From: Hyphomicrobium sp. | GTDB taxonomy: Bacteria; Pseudomonadota; Alphaproteobacteria; Rhizobiales; Hyphomicrobiaceae | NCBI GenBank assembly: GCA_021732485.1 | Contig: JAKFUV010000020.1 | Span: 1 to 63,132 of the forward strand | DNA: 63,132 bases | Direction of reading: 5' to 3' | Shown here: positions 25,764 through 34,274 of the stretch, piece by piece | Layout: each line of letters opens with the position of its first letter | Position numbering within the stretch: position 1 is the stretch's first letter | Notes under the pieces: generated by a model | Told to the model about the DNA's origin: nothing | The model's input: only the letters and a program-made list of their open reading frames with translations | The model's database searches: none | Translations under genes and position numbers: made by a program

Positions 25764-27953
25764 GTGCGCGCCCGGAACTTCGTCGACAACATGCGCAGCA
25801 ACCTCTCCCTCTCTCCAGGGCGAGAGGTCAGACAACGCTCGGCGTTAAGGTCGGCGCGGCGCGCGGTCGTTGCGGCGTTGAGCGTTTGCGTCGTCGCCTC
25901 GGCGATCGGGTACGGAATTGCGCGCCAGACGTTTGCGGAGATCGGGCCGCTGTCGCTGACAGATGCGCAAGCACTGTCGGTGACGGTGGTCGATCGCGAG
26001 GATCGCTTGCTGCGGCCGTTCACGACGGCGGATGGGCGCTGGCGTCTGCCGATCGAACCGAAAGATGTCGATCCGCATTATCTCGCAATCCTCATGGCGT
26101 TCGAGGATCGGAGGTTCTATGCGCATCACGGCGTCGATGGTCACGCCATCGTGCGCGCCGCGTTGCAGGCGGTCCGGCATGGGCGGTTGGTTTCTGGCGG
26201 ATCGACGCTGACGATGCAGGTGGCGCGTTTGCTCGATGGCAAGCATGAGCGCACGGCCGGTGGAAAACTGCGTCAGATGGCGCGCGCCGTTCAACTTGAA
26301 CGCGCGCTGACCAAAACCGAGATCCTGCGGCTCTATCTGCGCCTCGCGCCATTCGGCGGAAATCTCGAAGGCGTGCGTGCCGCAGCGCTGGCGTACTTCG
26401 GTAAAGAGCCGCGACGGCTGTCTATCGCTGAGGCCGCCTTGCTGGTGGCATTGCCGCAGGCGCCGGAGACGCGCCGGCTTGATCGCAATCCGAAAGCGGC
26501 AGAGCGGGCCCGCAACCGCGTGCTCGATACCGCTGTAGCAGCCGGGGCGATCACTCAGGCCGAGGCGGAACGTGCTAAAACCGAGCGCGTGCCGATGGCG
26601 CGGATCGCGTTTCCGATGCTGGCCCCGCATCTGACCGAGAGTGAACTGGCGCGCGACCCGAAGGCTCTCGTGCATCGCCTCACGCTCGATCGTAATTTAC
26701 AGGCGAGCCTTGAAGATTTGGCTGCACGGCAGACGCAGATCCAGGGTGAAAAACTATCGGCGGCCATCGTCGTCGCCGATCATCAGACTGGTGAAATTCT
26801 GGCCCAAGTCGGATCGTCGGATTATCTCGATGCGAGCCGCCAAGGGGCGGTCGACATGACGACGGCGGTGCGATCACCGGGATCAACCTTGAAGCCTTTT
26901 ATCTATGGCTTGAGTTTCGAAGCCGGCCTTGCACATCCCGAAACGCTGATCGATGACCGGCCGGTGCGCTTTGGCGACTACGCGCCGAAGAATTTCGACG
27001 AAGGCTATCACGGGCAAGTGTCGATCCGCGAGGCGCTGTCGCAATCGCTGAACATTCCGGCCGTGCGGGCGCTGGCGCGTGTTGGGCCGGGCAAGCTCGC
27101 TGGCCGCTTTCGGCGCGCGGGCGTCATTGCGCGCTTTCCCGATAAGTCCGAGCCGACGCTGGCCATGGCGCTTGGCGGCACCGGACTGACGCTGCTCGAC
27201 GTGACACAGCTTTATGCGGCGCTGGCGCGTGGCGGCGATAGCGTGACGCTGTTCAGCCGAGCCAGTGCGCGGGGGCAGATCACGGCGCAAACGCGGGTGA
27301 AGTCTTACGTCAACGCGCGCCGCCTGATGTCGCCCGTCGCGGCGTGGTACGTCAGCGATATTTTGAAAGATGCGCCGCCGCCGTTGAATGCCAAGGGCGG
27401 ACGGTTCGCGTACAAGACCGGCACGTCGTATGGCTATCGCGACGCCTGGGCGATCGGCTACGACGGCCGCCATGTCATCGCCGTTTGGGTTGGACGCCCC
27501 GATGGCACGAGCGTCCCCGGTATGATGGGCCGCACGGCAGCGGCACCCATTCTGTTTGATGCGTTTGCGCGCCTGTCGGAACGGCGCGTGCCGCTGGCGG
27601 CCGCGCCGCCCGGTGTACTAGTGGTCGCCGCCGCCGATCTGCCGCCGCCGCTGAAGCGCTGGCGTGAACCCGGCGACGATGCCGCAGCCGGGCCGTTTCT
27701 CGTGACCCCCGTGCTGATCTCGTTTCCGCCCGATCGCTCTGAACTCGACACCGGCGATTTCGCAGGCGATGCCATGATGTTGAAAGCCGACGGCGGCGCA
27801 CTGCCGTTGACGTGGCTGGTGAATGGCACGCCGTTGGCGTCCGATCCGCACGCGCGCGACGTGGCTTGGCAGCCCTCCGGCACTGGATTTGCCAAGCTGA
27901 CCGTGATCGATGCCAACGGCCACGTCGATCGCGCGTCGGTTCGCCTGAAATAG
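25764..27953 (+). CDS. pbpC: Penicillin-binding protein 1C (bifunctional GT51/transpeptidase)
   Basis: A 729-aa inner-membrane peptidoglycan synthase. The GTG start is well supported by AAGGAG 8 nt upstream, overlapping the end of the A2M gene, so the two are co-translated. One membrane helix lies at about residues 33-55. The GT51 domain has FEDRRFYAHHGVD and GGSTLTMQVAR. The transpeptidase domain has S374-TLK, SLN in SQSLNIPAV and KTG in YKTGTSYGYRD. A BiPBP_C beta domain at the C-terminus (about 630-729) is typical of PBP1C. Unlike the PBP at 14144, all catalytic motifs are canonical. Confidence 0.95.
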   Translation: MRARNFVDNMRSNLSLSPGREVRQRSALRSARRAVVAALSVCVVASAIGYGIARQTFAEIGPLSLTDAQALSVTVVDREDRLLRPFTTADGRWRLPIEPKDVDPHYLAILMAFEDRRFYAHHGVDGHAIVRAALQAVRHGRLVSGGSTLTMQVARLLDGKHERTAGGKLRQMARAVQLERALTKTEILRLYLRLAPFGGNLEGVRAAALAYFGKEPRRLSIAEAALLVALPQAPETRRLDRNPKAAERARNRVLDTAVAAGAITQAEAERAKTERVPMARIAFPMLAPHLTESELARDPKALVHRLTLDRNLQASLEDLAARQTQIQGEKLSAAIVVADHQTGEILAQVGSSDYLDASRQGAVDMTTAVRSPGSTLKPFIYGLSFEAGLAHPETLIDDRPVRFGDYAPKNFDEGYHGQVSIREALSQSLNIPAVRALARVGPGKLAGRFRRAGVIARFPDKSEPTLAMALGGTGLTLLDVTQLYAALARGGDSVTLFSRASARGQITAQTRVKSYVNARRLMSPVAAWYVSDILKDAPPPLNAKGGRFAYKTGTSYGYRDAWAIGYDGRHVIAVWVGRPDGTSVPGMMGRTAAAPILFDAFARLSERRVPLAAAPPGVLVVAAADLPPPLKRWREPGDDAAAGPFLVTPVLISFPPDRSELDTGDFAGDAMMLKADGGALPLTWLVNGTPLASDPHARDVAWQPSGTGFAKLTVIDANGHVDRASVRLK

Positions 27954-28043
27954 CCGAGAGCGCAAGGGCCGCGACCTTTGCCGGTCTGGCTGTCACACGC
28001 TCGGCAGGCTAGATGTGCATGACAACAAGCGAGGCTTTGTTTG

Positions 28044-29159
28044 ATGCGTGCACTGATGCCGAAACTGACGATGGCCGACCGGACCCCTGTGCTCGCGATG
28101 TGCGCACCGATATGTGTCCTTACGCTCGTGATGCTGAGTGCCTGCGATCGGGCGCCAGACAGCTCTCCGGTAACGCTGCCATCACTCGGTGCGGCGATCG
28201 ACAAGACGTCGGTGTCCGGGATTTCGGCTGGCGCCTACATGGCCGGGCAATTTGAAATGGCTCAGGCGAAAATCGTTATCGGTGCAGGGATCATCGCCGG
28301 TGGACCCTATGGCTGTTCCGAGAGTGTTTTCACCGGTGCATTGCCGGCACCAGGGACGGCGTGGCTCAACCTGAGTAAGGCGGTCAACGGGTGCATGAAG
28401 GACATGCTGGGCATCTGGGGCGTTGCCGATCCCAACGACTTGGCGACGAAAGCCAAACGCAGGGCCGAAGACGGCAGCATCGATCCGATCGCCGATGTCA
28501 TCACCGATCGCGTTTATCTATTTTCCGGCACGGCGGATCACACGGTGATGCCGTCGATCGTCAAGCACACCGCCGAGTTCTATGGCAAGCTCGGCGTGCC
28601 GGACACGAATATCAAATTCGTCAATACGCTGCCGGCCGGTCATGCCTTCGTGACCGACGATAGCGGCAGTGCGTGCGGGCGTTCCGGGACGCCGTATGTG
28701 GTCGATTGCGACTATGACCAGGCCGGTGATCTGCTTGCCCATATCTACGGCCCGTTGCAGCCACGCGCTGCCGCGCCGTCAGGCACGATGATCACGTTCG
28801 ATCAAAAGCTTTTCAAACCGCCGGGTGTGCTCGATGGCTTGGCCGACACCGGGGTTGTCTATGTGCCGCCGCATTGCCGGACGGCGAGCGGCTGCCGCAT
28901 TCACGTCGCGTTCCATGGCTGCGGGCAAAATCGCGAGACGGTCGATGATCAGTTCATCACTCAGTCCGGATTCTCGCGATGGGCCGATACAAATTCACTG
29001 ATTGTACTGTTTCCGCAGGTTGCAACCACACCGCTCAATCCGCAGGCGTGCTGGGATTGGTGGGGCTATACGGGGAATGAGTATCTGACGCGCGCGGCGC
29101 CGCAGATTGTCGCGGTGAGACAAATGCTGGATGTGCTGGCGGCGCCATCGCGTCCATGA
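28044..29159 (+). CDS. PHB depolymerase-like lipoprotein esterase
   Basis: A 371-aa alpha/beta-hydrolase starting at ATG 28044 with GAGG about 11 nt upstream. The lipobox LSAC after a hydrophobic segment predicts a lipidated, periplasm-facing protein. Catalytic residues are visible in the order S61 (GISAG), D165 (SGTADH) and H200 (PAGHAFVTD). A C-terminal block VAFHGCGQNR with H291 fits the oxyanion-hole histidine. With the oxyanion hole after the triad, this is the order of type 2 PHB depolymerase catalytic domains. There is no substrate-binding domain or linker, so it probably acts on short or soluble 3-hydroxybutyrate polymers or oligomers. It is followed by the outer-membrane barrel gene. 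Confidence 0.85.
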   Translation: MRALMPKLTMADRTPVLAMCAPICVLTLVMLSACDRAPDSSPVTLPSLGAAIDKTSVSGISAGAYMAGQFEMAQAKIVIGAGIIAGGPYGCSESVFTGALPAPGTAWLNLSKAVNGCMKDMLGIWGVADPNDLATKAKRRAEDGSIDPIADVITDRVYLFSGTADHTVMPSIVKHTAEFYGKLGVPDTNIKFVNTLPAGHAFVTDDSGSACGRSGTPYVVDCDYDQAGDLLAHIYGPLQPRAAAPSGTMITFDQKLFKPPGVLDGLADTGVVYVPPHCRTASGCRIHVAFHGCGQNRETVDDQFITQSGFSRWADTNSLIVLFPQVATTPLNPQACWDWWGYTGNEYLTRAAPQIVAVRQMLDVLAAPSRP

Positions 29160-29298
29160 TCCAATAGTATTTGCTGACGTTCTTTCAGCCGTGGCGGGGC
29201 GCACGCGGGGTGACGACGGGGATTGGACTTTGATGGGCGATATTTCGCGTCTGACACAGCTTGCTGCGCGGCTAGCAGGTGATCGCATCGGCGCGCTA

Positions 29299-29403
29299 GA
29301 GCATTTGCGGACGAAGTGGACCCCGGTTCGTCGTCAGAAAATGCGACGAAGCATCATGCTAGAGCGCCGATCTCAATCCGTCAGATCGCAAAGCGCTCTA
29401 ACG
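29299..29403. repeat. Two adjacent intergenic palindromes of rhizobial type
   Basis: The first palindrome pairs GCATTTGCGGACGAA with a downstream TTCGTC...AAAATGC arm (29301-29344). The second pairs AGAGCGCCGATCT with AGATCG...CGCTCT (29361-29400). Both resemble dispersed palindromes abundant in Hyphomicrobiales intergenic DNA. They lie where the start of the barrel gene should be, which makes its start ambiguous. Confidence 0.65.
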
Positions 29404-30279
29404 CACGCGCTCCACGTGGCGGCCGGTGTCGCGACGATGGGCTTACTGATGGCTGCTGCACTGCCGGGCGATGATGCGGACAGTGCCGGCGCGAGCGGTG
29501 CCGCGGCGGGTGGATCAACCGTTGCGACGCGGCCGAAAGAAACCGCCTTCGGCGCTTATCTCGGCGCGCCCTATCATTACCCGAGCGATTTCACGCTGAA
29601 GAAAGACGGTCGTCACGATCTGACGATCAAAGACATCGACTGGTACACGAAACCCTTCGACAACCCGCTGTATTACGGTGCGCGCGTGCAGCGCTGGCAG
29701 GAGGGCGGGCGCTTTGGCACGATGATCGACTTCGTGCATTCAAAAGTCTACGCGCCGCTCGACGCCACATACCCGTTCGAGGGAACGCTCGACGGAAAAC
29801 CGGCGCCAGCGACCGGCAAGCTCAACGACTATTTCAGCAAGCTCGAATGGACGCATGGCCACAACATGCTGACGTTCAATGGGCTGATGCGTTTTCCAAG
29901 TTTCGGGCCCGTTGCGCCGTATGCCGGCATCGGCGCTGGCGTATCGCTGCCGCACTCGGAAATTCATCTCAAGACCGATCCGGCGCGCACGTATGAATAT
30001 CAGTACACCGGTCCAACGGCGCAGGCGTTATTCGGCCTCGAATACCGGCTGAAAACCGGCAGCGTATTCATCGAATACAAGTTCACGATCGCCGACTATC
30101 TCGGTCCGCTGACGCACACCGACGGCAGTTGGCTGCCGCTCGATCTGTGGCGGCAATTTACGCGTTGGCGATCAGGCGAAGATCCGCCGGGCGGATGGGC
30201 GGGCGCGCGGCTGACCAGCCATCAAGTGGTCAGCGGGTTCACGGTGCGCTTTGCACCATTGCGCGCGATGGCTAAGTAA
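29341..30279 (+). CDS. Outer-membrane beta-barrel, lipid A oxidase (LpxQ)-like
   Basis: About 312 aa. After a hydrophobic signal region (AAGVATMGLLMAAALPG) the mature part is a series of short amphipathic strands: FGAYLGAPYHYPSDFTL, YYGARVQRW, FGTMIDFVHSKVYA, HNMLTFNGLMRF, APYAGIGAGVSLPHSE, AQALFGLEYRL and SVFIEYKFTIADY. It ends SGFTVRFAP, as in small barrels. The wording resembles proteins annotated as lipid A oxidase, which makes 2-aminogluconate in rhizobial lipid A. The start is uncertain: ATG 29233, 29341, 29356, GTG 29416 or ATG 29437. The first four lie before or inside dispersed palindromes and none has a clear ribosome-binding site. Confidence 0.65.
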   Translation: MRRSIMLERRSQSVRSQSALTHALHVAAGVATMGLLMAAALPGDDADSAGASGAAAGGSTVATRPKETAFGAYLGAPYHYPSDFTLKKDGRHDLTIKDIDWYTKPFDNPLYYGARVQRWQEGGRFGTMIDFVHSKVYAPLDATYPFEGTLDGKPAPATGKLNDYFSKLEWTHGHNMLTFNGLMRFPSFGPVAPYAGIGAGVSLPHSEIHLKTDPARTYEYQYTGPTAQALFGLEYRLKTGSVFIEYKFTIADYLGPLTHTDGSWLPLDLWRQFTRWRSGEDPPGGWAGARLTSHQVVSGFTVRFAPLRAMAK

Positions 30280-30291
30280 AAGCTACGCGAG

Positions 30292-31269
30292 TCAAGTTGC
30301 GCGAGACGACGCAGCCGTCGTCTTGCTGCGTGGCGTCGTTGTGCGTAATCCCGGCATCACCTTCAGCCGCGCCAGATCGGCAATCGTCGTGTTGATCTCG
30401 GCCAACAGCCAGATTTTGAATTGGCTCGCAGCCTTCGACGGCTTTTTATCGATGCGGCTGACCAGAAAATAGGCGTGCTGGCGGACAACGATATCGAACG
30501 GCGAAACCAGCCGTTTGGCGAGCAGCGCGTCACCGGCTTGGATGCAATCGGCAAGCGCGAAGCCTTGACCTGCCTCGGCGGCGGCGATCGCCAAATCGCC
30601 ATTCAGGGTTGGGCCTGACGGTACGATCTGGTTCGCAACGTTGGCGGCCGTGAGCCACGTCTGCCAGTTTTCTTTAGCGGTTTCGCGAATGAGCAAAGAC
30701 CCACCGAGGTCGGCGGGCGACCGCAACGGCGACGTCCGCAACAGCTCCGGGCTGGCGACGAGGCCCATCGCGGACTCGATCAGAACGTCGGCTTGAACCC
30801 CGCGCCATTGGCTATCGGCGCTGCCGAAGCGAATGCCGAAATCAAAGTCTTCTTTGTCGAAATCGATCAGCCGTGGATTGGGATCGATGACGACATCAAT
30901 GTCGGGATAAGCGGCGGTAAATCGCCCGAGCCGTGGCACGAGCCATAGCGTGGCGAACGACAAATCGGAGCTGATCATCAGGCGCGGACGGCGCCAGTTC
31001 GGAGGCGCAAACCGGCTCGTCGCCGTCGAGATGATGGTGAATGCCGTGGCGATATCACGGGCGAGCAACGCGCCTGGTTCGGTCAGTTCGACGCCGCGCC
31101 CGGTGCGTACAAACAGGCTGCATCTGAGATCGCGTTCGAGATCGCGAATGTGCCGGCTAATGGCCGCGTGCGTGACATTCAGTTCGCTCGCCGCACGCGT
31201 GAAACTGCCAGCCCGCGCGGCGGCGTCGAAGGCTTTCAAGGCGTTGAGGGAGGGGAGCTTATCGGCCAT
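30292..31269 (-). CDS. LysR-family transcriptional regulator, GcvA type
   Basis: A 325-aa protein with an N-terminal winged HTH (LPSLNALKAFDAAARAGSFT, AASELNVTHAAISRHIRDLE) and a LysR substrate-binding domain (SSDLSFATLWLVPRLGRF). The 'LNALRAFxAAARxxSF' opening and the 'HAAISRHI' recognition helix place it in the GcvA group. The C-terminus has an unusual Thr/Arg/Ser-rich extension. It converges on the barrel gene with 12 bp between stops and is divergent from a tiny ORF. The effector and target are unknown. Confidence 0.92.
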   Translation of the reverse strand: MADKLPSLNALKAFDAAARAGSFTRAASELNVTHAAISRHIRDLERDLRCSLFVRTGRGVELTEPGALLARDIATAFTIISTATSRFAPPNWRRPRLMISSDLSFATLWLVPRLGRFTAAYPDIDVVIDPNPRLIDFDKEDFDFGIRFGSADSQWRGVQADVLIESAMGLVASPELLRTSPLRSPADLGGSLLIRETAKENWQTWLTAANVANQIVPSGPTLNGDLAIAAAEAGQGFALADCIQAGDALLAKRLVSPFDIVVRQHAYFLVSRIDKKPSKAASQFKIWLLAEINTTIADLARLKVMPGLRTTTPRSKTTAASSRAT

Positions 31270-31380
31270 TGCTCATGTAACAAAAAATCACATCACGTGT
31301 AAAGCAACGGCGTTTGCGGACGAGTAAAAGCGGGCGCACGGTCAGCGTTGCGTGGACGAACGAGCGACGTGGAGGTGGTG

Positions 31381-31449
31381 ATGATGGACGTTATCGACTT
31401 TCTCGTGCGCCGGATCGAGCGCTGGCTGTTTGCCCTCGCCGGTTTTTAA
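31381..31449 (+). CDS. Possible 22-aa amphipathic small protein
   Basis: ATG 31381 to TAA 31449 encodes MMDVIDFLVRRIERWLFALA plus GF. A strong ribosome-binding site GGAGG lies 5 nt upstream. The peptide would form an amphipathic helix with aromatic ends. Its stop overlaps the stop of the convergent DUF4175 gene by 4 bp. The ribosome-binding site makes it worth recording, but nothing else supports it. Confidence 0.35.
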   Translation: MMDVIDFLVRRIERWLFALAGF

Positions 31450-34199
31450 AACCGGCGCAGCAAACGGTCGATGTAGTCGAGCTCGATCGATGGGCGGAGA
31501 TTTTCGCCCGAACGCTTGCGCAGCTCATCCAAGATTTCGCGCGCCCGCTGCGCGTCGATGGCGTTGGGGACTTTGACCGACGTGCCAAGATCCGGCCCCT
31601 GCGAGCGTTGCGGGCGCCCGAGTGGATCGCGCGGCGTATCTCCGCCACGGCCCATCTTCTGCTGAGCGTTCTTCTGCATTTGTTCAGCCATCGATTGCGC
31701 GCTTTGGCGCATTTGGTCGAGCGCCTCTCCCTGCTTTTCGGCGGCTTCCTCGAAGTCCTTTTCACCGAGCGCGTCTTCGGCCTGACCCATGGCGTCTTCA
31801 GCCTTGCCGAGTTTGTCAGGATCGCCGGCGCCAAGTTCGTCGAGCTCTTTTTTCAGCTGCTCAAGTTCTTTGCGCAGCTGCGCCTGACGCTTGCCAAGAT
31901 CGCTCTCGCCCTTTTGGCGCTCGCCGGCGCCCGGGCCGTCCTGGCCTTGCTGACCTTCGCCCTGCTGGCCGCCGCCTTGCTGATCGGGCTGGCCGCCATT
32001 CTTGCCCTGCTGCTGACCCTGACCCTTCTGGCCTTGCTTCGAGTTTGGACTGTTTTGCCCCGACGGATCGTCCTGCGACCCGCCGGGCATCTGTTCGCCG
32101 TTCTGATTTTGCTGCTTGAACGTGTCGTCCATCAACTGCTGCTGCTTGCCCGAAAGGTCACTCAGCGCGTCCATTTTTTTCATCATTTCGGCGGCACGCT
32201 TTTGTTCGGCTTTCGCTTCCGGTGAATTGTTGGCTTGCAGCCGCTCCATCAATTCTTTCAGGTCGGAGAGCATTTTCTCAGCGTCTTCGCGCGAGCCTTC
32301 GCGGGCGTTTTTCTCGAGCTCCTTCATCATCTCGTCGAGATCTTTTTGGCCAAGCTCCTGCTCAGTGCTCTGCTCTTGTTGATCCTGATTAGATTGATCG
32401 GTGTCGCCATTTTCCTTTTGAGCGTTCTTCTGCATCTCTTGCAGGTACTCGTTGAGCTTCTGCTTCAGCTCAGCGATGCGATCTTGAATCTCCTGATCGT
32501 CGGCGCCTTTTTGCAAAGCGTCGGCAAGCTTGTCTTGGGCGTCTTTCAGGGCGCGCTCGGCGTCCGACAGGGCGCCATCCTCGATTTTAAGTGCCAGCTC
32601 CCAAAGCTGAGCGACGGTTTCCCTCATCGCTTCGCGCGAGCCGTCGCTTTGCAGGCGATAGAACGCCGTGCGCAGGCCGAGATAAATGCCGCTGGTTTCG
32701 ATGTAACCTTCAGGTTCGAGCGTCAGCGCGTCGAGCGCCCGGGCGACGATCGGACGATTGCGGCTATCTTCCGATAATTTGCGGCGCTGCTCAATGACGG
32801 CGCGCGCCAATGGTTTCTTGAAGCGCCGTGCCGGCAATACGATTTCGATGGGCGCGCTGCGGCCGATCTGACCGCCGACGTCGGTGGCTTCGAGCCACAT
32901 TTCGACGCGCTGCCCGGCCCATGGGTGCGAACCAAGCTCAAGCAACGTCGAAGCGTCGACGACCTTTTCGCCAGGCTTGGGAATTTTCAGCACGAGCACG
33001 GGCGGCTTTTCAAGTGGCAGTCGAGGACCGTCCAGCGCTTTGGCGCTCGCCCAGGCTTTGCTTGGATCGCTCGGCTTGGGCGGCGCTTGGCGCAGCTTGG
33101 CCGTGGCGGACGCGATACCATAATCGTCTTCGGCCTTGTAGGTCAGCTTGAGCGAGCCGCGCGGCGTCCGATCGAGCTCTTTCGACAGCGCAATGGTTGG
33201 CAGCTGATCGGGGATGACGCCGAACGTCCACTGGCCAAGCTGGCGTGACCCGTTTAGCGCGCGGATGACGGCCGACTTTTTGATTTCGAAACGGATTTCA
33301 GAGATGCCTGACGTATTGGCCGCCTTGGGTTTGGCGGCAGCCGGCGTGCCGGCAGACGTGCTCACCACTGCAGCTTCGGGCTTGATGATCTCGGCCGAGG
33401 CGGCGCCTTCGCTCAAGACCTCCAGCACGACGCCGGCATCGGAAAAACCGACGCCGCGCACGGTCATCAAACTGCGCTCGGGGACCTCAATCAATTTGGT
33501 TTGCGTTTCAGAGCTGTTACTCACACCGCCGCCGTCGGCCAGCAGGATGGGCGCAAGTGCCGTGTAGGGCGGCGGCGTCACCCAGGCGTCGAGGCGGGCA
33601 TTGGCCAGCAGTCTGTCGTCGGTGAAATTGAAGGCTGACGCCAAGCGCTCGCGCACGCTGCCGTTCACCAGCAACGCGGCGGGCACGAGGACCAGCAGCG
33701 CCAGCACGCGCACGGCGAATGGATCGAAGCGATCGGCGCGGGGGCTTGGATTGCCGACCTTCAAGCGATCGATGGCGCGAGCAAGGCGTTCGCGGTGGGC
33801 AAGCCACAACGCCGAAGTTTCGGTGCTGCCCGATTGCGCCGACAGCGTATCTTCATAGGACGATGCCGGGCGATGTGGGACGCCGGAGCGGCGCTCGATG
33901 CGGCGCACCGCGTCATCGCGCGTCGGCCAGGGCACGCGGACGGCAAACACCAACGAGGCGACGGCCGCCAGCGCAAATAGTGCCAACGCGGATTTGTGGA
34001 CGAGGTCTGGCAGCAGCGGCCAAAGGCCGGCAAGCGATAGCGCCGCGAACACCGCCGCTAAGCCAAGCAGCACCCAAAGCCTAGGCCACAGGCGTTCGAA
34101 AAACAGAGCGATTTTGCTCAAGCGCACTTTGCGCACAAAGCTTCGCGTCAACGATGGATCACGCGATGGATCGGGGGAGGGATTTCTCAACTCAGCCAT
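31446..34199 (-). CDS. DUF4175 (TIGR02302-type) membrane protein
   Basis: A 917-aa protein known widely in alphaproteobacteria without an assigned function. Two N-terminal transmembrane helices (about residues 40-60 and 68-90) and a third near 160-180 are followed by a long extracytoplasmic part. The middle has Ig/beta-like blocks (GSRQLGQWTFGVIPDQLPTI). Residues of about 560-850 are a highly charged Gln/Glu/Lys-rich coiled coil (QDQQEQSTEQELGQKDLDEM) with Gly/Gln-rich spacers. It follows lysA 75 bp downstream on the same strand. The length is typical of the family. Confidence 0.9.
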   Translation of the reverse strand: MAELRNPSPDPSRDPSLTRSFVRKVRLSKIALFFERLWPRLWVLLGLAAVFAALSLAGLWPLLPDLVHKSALALFALAAVASLVFAVRVPWPTRDDAVRRIERRSGVPHRPASSYEDTLSAQSGSTETSALWLAHRERLARAIDRLKVGNPSPRADRFDPFAVRVLALLVLVPAALLVNGSVRERLASAFNFTDDRLLANARLDAWVTPPPYTALAPILLADGGGVSNSSETQTKLIEVPERSLMTVRGVGFSDAGVVLEVLSEGAASAEIIKPEAAVVSTSAGTPAAAKPKAANTSGISEIRFEIKKSAVIRALNGSRQLGQWTFGVIPDQLPTIALSKELDRTPRGSLKLTYKAEDDYGIASATAKLRQAPPKPSDPSKAWASAKALDGPRLPLEKPPVLVLKIPKPGEKVVDASTLLELGSHPWAGQRVEMWLEATDVGGQIGRSAPIEIVLPARRFKKPLARAVIEQRRKLSEDSRNRPIVARALDALTLEPEGYIETSGIYLGLRTAFYRLQSDGSREAMRETVAQLWELALKIEDGALSDAERALKDAQDKLADALQKGADDQEIQDRIAELKQKLNEYLQEMQKNAQKENGDTDQSNQDQQEQSTEQELGQKDLDEMMKELEKNAREGSREDAEKMLSDLKELMERLQANNSPEAKAEQKRAAEMMKKMDALSDLSGKQQQLMDDTFKQQNQNGEQMPGGSQDDPSGQNSPNSKQGQKGQGQQQGKNGGQPDQQGGGQQGEGQQGQDGPGAGERQKGESDLGKRQAQLRKELEQLKKELDELGAGDPDKLGKAEDAMGQAEDALGEKDFEEAAEKQGEALDQMRQSAQSMAEQMQKNAQQKMGRGGDTPRDPLGRPQRSQGPDLGTSVKVPNAIDAQRAREILDELRKRSGENLRPSIELDYIDRLLRRF

Positions 34200-34274
34200 G
34201 CTTCAAAATCTAGCATGGGGTCGCGAAATCGCACCTTAACAAAATGCAATGGTGAAACCTGTCGAACGCCGATT

